Part shown: positions 56,304 through 64,000 of the stretch, one piece after another
Layout of the letters: every line of letters starts with the position of its first letter
How positions within the stretch are numbered: position 1 is the first letter of the stretch
DNA from: Corbicula japonica
Taxonomy: Eukaryota > Mollusca > Bivalvia > Venerida > Cyrenidae
Length of the DNA stretch: 64,000 bases
Direction: 5' to 3'
Assembly (NCBI GenBank): GCA_038501625.1
Contig: JAZAYU010000005.1
Location: 186,001 to 250,000, forward strand
The notes under the pieces: model-generated
Databases searched by the model: none
What the model was told of the DNA's origin: nothing
What the model saw: the letters and a program-made list of their open reading frames with translations, nothing else
Position numbers and translations under genes: made by a program

Positions 56304-58344
56304 AGTACGCCCTTATCTGTCTGTATGTTTTACTTTGACACATGTAATTGACAAACAATGTTATTGAAAATGTTTTTTCTCTTCAGATTAAAATGTTTAG
56401 GCGGAGACGTAAACTGTATTTTAATTTAGCAACTTGGGCATAAACTTCCGTCACACTATGGAAAATCAAACAATAACGTTGACCTACAAGAGTCCAATAC
56501 TATTAATTAAATGAATGAACACGTAGGCCTAATATTGGACCAGACATTTGATAAAATGCAGTATTTTGCGTGTTCGGAGCAGTAACATGGAAACTCAAAA
56601 TGAACAACAAGCGCAGTGAAACAACAAATATCTAATAGTCAGAGATCATCGCCTGTGAAATCTGATGTAAAAGATCGTACATTTATTTATTGATTGATAA
56701 CTGAGAGCCTTTTTAATGCAGAAAGGATGCGACGAGTTCTAAATTGAAAATGTTTATTTTCAAAACAGGATGTACAATTGTTGTGATATTGGTTAAACAA
56801 TCGAATGTTGATAGCTACACGTTCGATCTCTGACGGATAAACTCATAATTCTGCTCGCAAGTAGCGTGTCATTCATGCGAATCTTTCTAAGACCAAAAAA
56901 GACAGAAAGATTTTACCATTCACGATGAAAACTTTACACATACTGCGCGCAAAAAGCGTGCATTTCGTGCAAATCGTACTTTTTCATGGCACACGTCTGA
57001 CGTATTGTTAACGTTTGATTGTACGTAATATGTTTATGATGTAAGAGGCAGACAAACATCTTGCATTTCAAGCAAATCATGTGTGTTTTACCGCCAAATA
57101 TCCATGCATCTGATATTATTGTCAGCGTTTGAGTGTAGGTCATATGTTTATGACGTACTGAATGTCAGATTCCTCAAAACCTTTTGTCCGACGGCAGGAT
57201 AACGCGAACGGCGAAGGAGGGTAGACATTTTCGGCTAGACTGGTCTGGCGATATTCTAGATTCCTATCATATCAGAAGAAAGGCAGGGTAATATGAATAA
57301 CAAAACGTGGACGTAACGCCAAGGGATATTTCATATCGCTTGAAAACGAAGTAAAACGCGATACAAATAGAATCGCGGAGCATCGAGCCGAAAGATTACG
57401 GTTCCGAGCCCCCACAACCCCACGCGTAATTTCTTTATTCGGGTGTTAATAATTTAATACACAACTAAATACATTTGCTAACACCCTCATTATCTGAAAC
57501 ATAATAGGGCCTACACACTAAATAAATATTTTCCTTAAAGCATATTTATTCCATGATACAAAAACGAAATATTCATCGTCGTAGTGAACGTCAAACTTCC
57601 GGTCGTATGCAGCAGTCCTTGCTCGCTAACACAAATGTATAATTATTAAAAACATACCGCTTATGATAATTATATGAAGCAACACGATCTCACATGTGAT
57701 TCCTGGTGTTTGTACATCCGTTGTACAACATAAAAGTATGTCTGAAATTATCATAGTAATACGATATAACTGATTGTACTGTGTTTTGCAAGTGATTGAG
57801 AAATTAAATCAAAACATCGCAAATCAGTTTGGAATTTTTAATAAATTAGGTGTTTTGTCTTGTTCGTCAGTCCGGATGATACGAACATTTTGACAGTCAA
57901 AATAACGTTTGAGAACTTCCCCGCTCTGTTTCAATCGCGATGACGTCACGCGTTACCTCACAAAATGGAGATCAATACTGTAAACAATAGCAACATGCCA
58001 TAGGAGATTTAAATTTTGCGATTGTAAGCTTGATATAAGTTTTAAAGAAAAATCCAGGATTTTGCAACATAGGAGTTGTTTGTATTTCACAAAACAGGTA
58101 TTACTTTTTAGATTTGCTCCGACATTTTGTTTTTGTTTTGTTGACCTCTTGCGCGAACTTCCGGTATGCATAAATTATACATCGCCAAAATGTCGGAAGG
58201 TAGCGAAAGAGCGTCTGCTTCAAATATTTGTTTTGCAAAAATCTTATTTTAAACCATAATTTGATACATACCATATGGTCAAATTAGTTTAAATTAAGAT
58301 GTGTAAACTTTCATGGCAAAAAGATGGATATTAATTTTTTTTTG
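56304..58344. other. Intronic sequence, no feature recognised
   Basis: A duplicated about 70-bp motif on the plus strand at 56990-57030 and 57110-57155 (TGACGTATTGTTAACGTTTGA, TATTATTGTCAGCGTTTGAG) is the only repeat seen. GGTTCCGAGCCCCC at about 57400 resembles a tRNA B box but no tRNA folds there. Confidence 0.35.
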
Positions 58345-60478
58345 TTCAGATGCGCCAGATATCTTTAAAGTTTCAAGTCGATATCTTGAAAACTGTTGAC
58401 GCAGTAAGTGCCACAGACCAGCCACAAAAGTTTGCATAAAACGGTTTTGTTTAATCATGTCCCTTACAAAAAATAATGGACTGATCCACATTAAAAATAT
58501 GTCACGCACATCTACGCTTCATGTCCATCATGTGTTAAGTTTCAAGTCAATATCTTGAAAACTGTAGAAGAAGTTCGTGTCACAACAGGGTTTTTTTTTC
58601 CTTAACAAACTGACGCCGATAGTCGGCGTCTTCTACCGAGAAAAAAATTCCCCAACATAAATTTTTTCCCCAACCAAACTCACTTTCCCCCTTGTAAAGT
58701 GATAATTTTTTTAGCAAAACGTTAACAGAAGCTTAATTTATAGTTTATGTTTAATCTACTTCATCTAAAATCTGCAAAATGTTCACGAATATTTGTTAGA
58801 AATTAGGTACGTACGCAACCTAGTATTAGTTGTGGAATGTTACTAAATTTAGATTCGCTACGTCACAGACACTGTATCCTGGTCGTCAACTTTAACATTA
58901 CTGGTATTGGATTATCGTCGTGTTGGGAATTCTGCCTGCCAGTTTTAAGTGGATTTTACAACAGTTGAGTACTGATAGCGAGCGTACCACCGTAAATTAC
59001 AGCTAAAATACAACTCGTCCGCCGAATTTCTCGATAACATACGTCCCGAGGACTTCCGAAAAAGAAAATCACAACCATCAACGTAGACAGTCGTAGTAAA
59101 TTTTGCTAAACCAATAAGCTCCGCCCACTTTAAAAATACCAACAAGTCGATTAAATGCATGCGCACGCCGGTCTATTTATCGACGAGGAATGTATTCTGA
59201 CACCGGGCAAAAAAAGAATCTGTTGTTTTGATAATTGACAATTAATTGAAGATTAACTAAGTAAATTGCTAGTTGTCGTATATTGTCTTCGTCGTGCTTT
59301 TAAACGGATGCGGCTTGTTTGCACTGTAAGGTAAAACGAACGAAGAAAAATGCAAAATACGAACAACAGAATACGGCGCCATGTTTTGTCACAAAAATAC
59401 GAACCGTCAGGTGAAACACACATTCAAAACTTTGCCGGGCAATAATTTTTATCCCAAGAATTTTATATCCCGTATCTTCCGGAGTATTAATTGAAGTCCA
59501 AATTTACGATGTGACCCACAACTACAATAAAAATTAATTATCACGACATTTAAAAGTCAAAGTACCGTGTAATTTTATGATCATTTATCATCGTTCGTTG
59601 CATGTTGTAGTAGCATGTGCGTATCAGGGGGGTAGGGGAGATTGCTTGAACCCTCCTTTTGAGCAGCAATATTTAATTTTCTTGGGGAATTCAACAATTA
59701 AGTTGGAAATTATCAATAACTACCCAAGTACTAGCCGAAACAAAAGATTTCTGGAAATATTGCATCCGAAATGATTTTGATTCAAAGTACACAATAAATG
59801 GATACATTTTAAGCAGGCTCCGAAAGTGAACAATTATTACTTATTCTTGTACTGTTTAAAAACAGATAACAAAGATACATGCATCTGTATGCTAAATAGA
59901 CAGCTTGGTAATGAAAGCTAAAGTAAAAAAAGGAAGACAGAAGCATAAACTTGAGTATAAACATTCACTGTAGCTAATACAAGAAAGAGTGTATAATAAA
60001 CTAAAATTTCCCCAAATTTGTATTTTTCACGCATTCTTCCCCTTTTGACCAGCGTCCAGCGTCTTCCCCTCTTCCTTAAAAAAAACCCTGCATGAGATTT
60101 TGTTGAATCGTGCTCAAACTGTTTTGTTTAATCATGTCCCCTACAAAAAATAATGGACTGATCCACTTGAAAAATATGTCATGCACATCTACACTTCATG
60201 CCGAACATATGTGTAAAGTTTCAAGTCAATATCTTGAAAACTGTAGAAGAAGTTTGCGTCACGAGATTTTGTTGAATGGCTCCCCTCCAAAAAATAATGG
60301 ACTGTTCCACATGAAAAAAAAAGTTCGCGCAAATATACTCACCAACATATGTTTAAAGTTTCAAGTCGATATCTTGAAAACTGTTGACGTTGTAAGTGCC
60401 ACAGACCAACCACCAAACCAACCGGATGATGACTCATATATACCCCCCATACATTGTATGGGGGGAGGGGGTATAAAA
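58345..60478. mobile_element. Helentron-like element of the G family, split by a 1.5-kb insertion
   Basis: G-type units at 58345-58585 and 60091-60430. The right end, ATATACCCCCCATACATTG then TATGGGGGGAGGGGGTATAA, abuts AAAAT and has the same GGGGGTATAAAA form as predicted from the G left end (AATACCCCC). One unit is interrupted at GTGTCACAA and resumes at GATTTTGTTGAATCG. Confidence 0.7.
58586..60090. mobile_element. CAGGG-ended non-autonomous DNA transposon
   Basis: CAGGGTTTTTTTT at the left and AAAAAAAACCCTG at the right form a 13-bp inverted repeat, and it sits precisely inside a G-type unit. Subterminal GACGCC/GGCGTC and GACGCTGG motifs occur at both ends. CAGGG ends suggest the hAT group, but I do not see a clean 8-bp duplication. 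No transposase domain is present. Confidence 0.7.
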
Positions 60479-60539
60479 ATCAGTTGGGCTTCTTTTAACA
60501 GTGGTCAAGTGTCACGATTTATTGAATGTCCATCCTTAC

Positions 60540-60666
60540 AATGTTTCTGGAAATCTTCGAGTGTTGGTCCGATTTCCTTCCTCTGGCCAGCATCCACGTC
60601 AGGTAGCAGCCAAGGTGGTACAGCTCCAGTGTGCACATTACCCTCCTTACTGTCTGTTGGTTCATC
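60540..60666 (-). CDS. CENATAC: CENATAC (CCDC84) homologue, internal exon
   Basis: Acceptor ATCGTTTCAG|GAT, donor AAACATT|GTAAGG; 42 codons plus one base. The peptide GNVHTGAVPPWLLPD ... EIGPTLEDFQKH matches human CENATAC (GNIHSGATPPW ... EIGPSYEEFLKE) as I remember it. The phase-1 end joins the phase of the exon at 28522 (T|TG, Leu) and gives the expected continuous order of motifs. An alternative acceptor a few codons upstream is possible but has no pyrimidine tract. Confidence 0.85.
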
Positions 60667-62365
60667 CTGAAACGATCCATCTTCATGCATCAGTTATGTT
60701 TGTCCACAAGTGATTTATCTTTTTTTTTACATTTGCAAAATATTTATATTTGTAGTCTTTGATCAGGCCATATGCTTTCTATCTCCGACTGATTGCTATT
60801 GTCAGTTGATTTTAACTTTCAATTTTTGAAATTAATTGTTTGTAAATAAACATGAGTATAATAAGATGGACAGCCAAAATGACCATAAACAACAAGCTGC
60901 CACAATACGACAAAACCAGGTTTTCTTCTTAAATTTTAAATAAAATTTGGTTATAATTATGACAAAATACAATCAAGAGTTATAAAACTTGTCCTGATAA
61001 TTTATATAGTGATGTTAGACAACTATATTAAGTTTCAAAGCTCTACCTTGAATGGATACAGAGAAAAAGTGAACTTAAACAAAAAACATGAAATGCTGAC
61101 ACATCCAGCCCAAAGACCCCTATCTTATTCCAGATTTTCAAAACAACAGGGATCACGAATCAAGGCGATTCGGGCGAAGAAGGCGCCCAGACCGGCCTGA
61201 CTTCGCTTTATTTGTATAGAAAAGGGAAAGTCACTTCGCCCTCGATTTCCTGTTGAATTTGACTGAGGGAACAATCAAACACCTGCCAATATTCTCCCAA
61301 ATGTTCACTTACTCAATTATAAACATTGACAAACATGTGTCGTAAACAAATTCGACTTGATTGCCTAATCAGTCTTCACAGAATGAGATTTTTATTGGCT
61401 GGTGTATACAGAATAAACCAATAAAATCGCTCGTTAGTCTTCAGCATTTTCTTCTTGTAAATGACATAAGCGATAATGATGTAAGTTACCCGGATGTTGA
61501 AAATGACAGCTTGTTAATTTGACAGATAATTGCGAGTTTTATGGCACTTTGAGAAACTGTGCGAGGTGATAATTGGATTAAGATGATTGTTAATGATCAG
61601 ACTGGGAGAAATTAATAATGCAATGGACCTTTGGTGTGATTTGTTTGCTGACTCGATACTCCATTGAAGAAAGACATCTCCAGATGATGTCGGCTAGTAA
61701 AATAATTACAGAAAGGTGAGTATTGATTTTTACAAGAAAATATGACAAAATAATCGCACAGGAGTAATTTTAATTATAAAAACCTTATAATTCCCCTAAA
61801 ACACCAAAATACTTTCAGGAAAAATGACAGACTGAATTTCAATTCGTAAATTATGATGCTAAAATAAAATAAATGAATTGTGATTTGTGTCTGATAGTCA
61901 GGCCTCCAATATATTTACAACTGGAATTTTTTATATTGTAGAACACAAGACCTCTGTTGATGATGCAAGTTCCAGCAACAGATGCAGATTGTAGGACAAG
62001 TTTCAGTGGAAAAAGTGGGGTTGCTGTCCAAAGTGCCAAGGCAAATTTACATTTTTCTGCCACAGGAATACCTTGCCATATTTATTATTGTCATTTTTTG
62101 TAGAATAAAATAGATTTAATAATCAGTATTGTTGTTTTATAATATGTATGGGTGTATAAGAGAAAATAAGAGCCATTTGGTTAAAACCCGACCGACCGCG
62201 TTGGTTACTTCTCCCTGTTTCTGAAAACTTCTCCCTAAATTTCCAGGAGGGAGAAGTCACTTCTCCCTAAAATTTGCTCCTAGCTTAATCCCTGAACAAC
62301 CTGGTTAATTAATCAACCTCATGTTTTGCTGGTCAGTGTTATAATTACCAATATCAGACACTTTA
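60667..62365. other. CENATAC intron
   Basis: No exon on either strand is convincing; open frames at 61009-61200 (+) and 61851-62063 (-) have no domain. No intact mobile element is seen. Confidence 0.4.
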
Positions 62366-62369
62366 GTTA

Positions 62370-62632
62370 ACCCTTTTCTCTATGGGATTTGCTGTTATCC
62401 CATGGGCATACTGTAGATCAAGATCAGCCAGCACATCCATGCAATCTGTCCAAGATCTACACTTTTGCACATTACAATTCATGGATAAACAAAAAGTCTA
62501 CACTTTTGCTTTAAATTTCATATGGATGTGTCTGATCAAGAATTGACCAGTGTAAATCCAGATCAGAAAACATGGATGTCCCTGCTGATCTGGATCTACA
62601 CAGGCTATATACGTGACAAAACCATTAAATAA
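62370..62632. mobile_element. R1 MITE, diverged
   Basis: TTAACCCTTTTCTCTATGGG left end with GTAGATCAAGATCAGCCAGC and GTAAATCCAGATCAGAAAAC blocks; the right end is decayed. TTAA at 62366-62369 or nearby. Confidence 0.65.
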
Positions 62633-62654
62633 GAAAACTTTAAATTCACAATAC

Positions 62655-62819
62655 CTGAAGAATACAAGCAAGACCTTCTGCCCTGGCTAAGACAGTCTTT
62701 TTTCTTTCACCTGAAGTTAGTGACTTCACTTCCTGTTGAACTGGTACCCATTGTGAACTTCCTGCCTGACTGGTTCCTGGTAAGTCTTCTAGACTGGTTG
62801 TTCTTACTGAGGAGTCTAA
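62655..62819 (-). CDS. CENATAC: CENATAC (CCDC84) homologue, probable upstream exon
   Basis: Open minus-strand stretch ending at donor CTTCAG|GTATTG (last exon base 62655, phase 0), the phase required by the exon at 60666. The acceptor is either GTAG|TTAGAC (start 62819) or CTCAG|TAAG (start 62806). The peptide is low in conservation (SSQWVPVQQEVKSLTSGE, then AEGLACILQ); the last part sits where human CENATAC has SLTFIGHQ before the GNIHSG motif. The N-terminal zinc fingers of CENATAC are not visible and should lie beyond the right edge. Confidence 0.6.
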
Positions 62820-63175
62820 CTACATTCAGGAAATACTTAGGGATAGCGATTTAAGCTTATAATGTTCAAGCTATGAGATCAATTTGAATGTTGTATGAAA
62901 GGATAAAAAAAGTATGAATCCTTTCCAACAACATTCTGTGTTTTACATTTGTCTAACTATTTAAGATACTGTTTTGTAAGGCTTTAATTTGTGAGAAAAA
63001 ATGCCACTAATGCAAGATGTATTTAAAAATCTTAAAAGTCACACACAGTCTGTAACTGTTTTTCTATCACAACGTAAAAAACAGACAATAAATTTACTGT
63101 TAAAAATTTTGAAAATTCTATGAACAGTGATTTTTAATGGACAACTACCTTTTAAGCCTTTACACCATATATACA

Positions 63176-63324
63176 GGGCCCAAGATCATAATACTAAGAT
63201 TTGAGATCAGTCTCAAATCTCAAGGATCTGATTGGCTGAAATGGCGACTGGTCGCCATTTCAGCCAATCAGATGCTTGAGATTTGAGACTGATCTCCAGA
63301 TTATGTTTTATGATCTTGGGCACA
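63176..63324. mobile_element. R2 foldback MITE, nearly perfect hairpin
   Basis: Ends GGGCCCAAGATCATAATAC and TTTTATGATCTTGGGC, centre GAAATGGCGACTGGTCGCCA; arms pair over about 65 bp with few mismatches. Confidence 0.88.
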
Positions 63325-63382
63325 GGCATATCATTGCTGTCTTATTTACATATGCACTTTCATTTCTTTATACCTTAATAAT

Positions 63383-63491
63383 CTAAAGGTGAACAGTGTA
63401 GATGCTGATCAGATGACATGGATGTGCCGGCTGATCTGGATCTTCATTGTCTGTTCATCCCATGAAAGTTTTATCAATGGTGTAAAGGGTT
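63383..63491. mobile_element. Right half of an R1 MITE
   Basis: GAACAGTGTAGATGCTGATC ... GTGCCGGCTGATCTGGATC and right end ATGGTGTAAAGGG followed by TTAA. Confidence 0.65.
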
Positions 63492-63495
63492 AACA

Positions 63496-64000
63496 CTATT
63501 TCCCACACTGACAATCTCACTGCCATGATACTGGAATTATGTGCACATGATCAAAATTAAGTTAGTACATGTATGAATGTGACTAGGTAGAAAGTCTGTA
63601 AATAATTTGTAAATCTATTAGGGATGGGATCGAATACCAAAATCCCAATTTGAATATACGTCAGACATTTTCGAATATATTCGAATATTTGAATTTAATT
63701 CGACTTTTACCTGAGTTTAGATAGAATGTCAAGAAACTAAATGTGTCCGAATTTTCTTAATATCCTAAATACGTCACATTTGATAATTGTTACTGTATCA
63801 GTGTTTGCTGTTCATTCCTGTTAAATATCTTAATATGTACGACTTGAGTAAAGAAGATTGAATCAAAACCAGTATTGTTTGTTGTTATTTACGGATAGCA
63901 TATACTGAAGAATAGACTCTGATGCTGACAGTCCGAGATGATTTCTAAATTTAGATCAGCACGAACGCTTAAGATGACTGTGTTATATTTTTATGGAATG
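63496..64000. other. Right edge, no feature recognised
   Basis: Contains a short run of CGAATAT repeats (ATTTTCGAATATATTCGAAT at about 63667), an AT-rich local palindrome. No exon seen. Confidence 0.4.

Noticed and set aside
60505..60690. Single-exon 61-codon protein starting at the ATG near 60690
   Set aside because: The frame reads past a strong donor at 60539; homology stops there, so it is an internal exon of CENATAC.

Overview
The window looks like nuclear DNA of an invertebrate animal, most likely a marine bivalve (a heterodont clam such as a venerid). The evidence is AT-rich sequence, spliced genes with GT-AG introns, animal-only gene families (CFAP90, CENATAC/CCDC84, an alpha-kinase, a B-box protein), a BEL/Pao retroelement, TTAGGG-type repeats, and very dense miniature elements of kinds known from bivalves. 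The species is inference. No prokaryotic features are present.

Layout. 1-2450 is a degenerate 29-bp minisatellite. From about 2.5 to 11.4 kb, three exons on the minus strand look like one unidentified coiled-coil gene; its introns are full of miniature elements. 11.4-16.6 kb is largely featureless. 16.7-18.1 kb holds a complete two-exon alpha-kinase gene (+). 20.7-25.4 kb holds a CFAP90-like ciliary gene (-) with two well supported exons and a probable first exon. From 27.2 kb to beyond 62.8 kb runs a CENATAC (CCDC84) homologue (-), whose last four visible exons are split by an intron of about 32 kb.

That intron carries most of the interest. It contains a full-length but decayed BEL/Pao LTR retrotransposon (29416-37251, ATGAC target duplication) with an extra C2H2 zinc-finger ORF broken by a tRNA-derived SINE. 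It also contains two multi-level nests of Helentron-like non-autonomous elements (37.5-41.3 kb and 41.5-47.9 kb), an intact intron-containing B-box/coiled-coil/propeller gene on the opposite strand (48963-51355), a fossil Harbinger transposase, a Harbinger-type MITE inside a piggyBac-type MITE (55865-56299), and a 1.5-kb CAGGG-ended insertion (58586-60090).

Two observations stand out. First, at least seven elements that share little sequence have the same terminal architecture: ACAAGAG, a short hairpin whose stem differs between families, then a 8-12 bp motif complementary to the opposite end, which abuts an A-run. This matches the asymmetric terminal inverted repeat plus hairpin described for Helentron-associated elements. 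Second, the commonest repeat (about 15 copies) ends in CCCTTTCCTG inverted repeats flanked by TTAA, so it is probably a piggyBac-type MITE with a strongly palindromic interior. Most short open frames in the window are by-products of these repeats, not genes.
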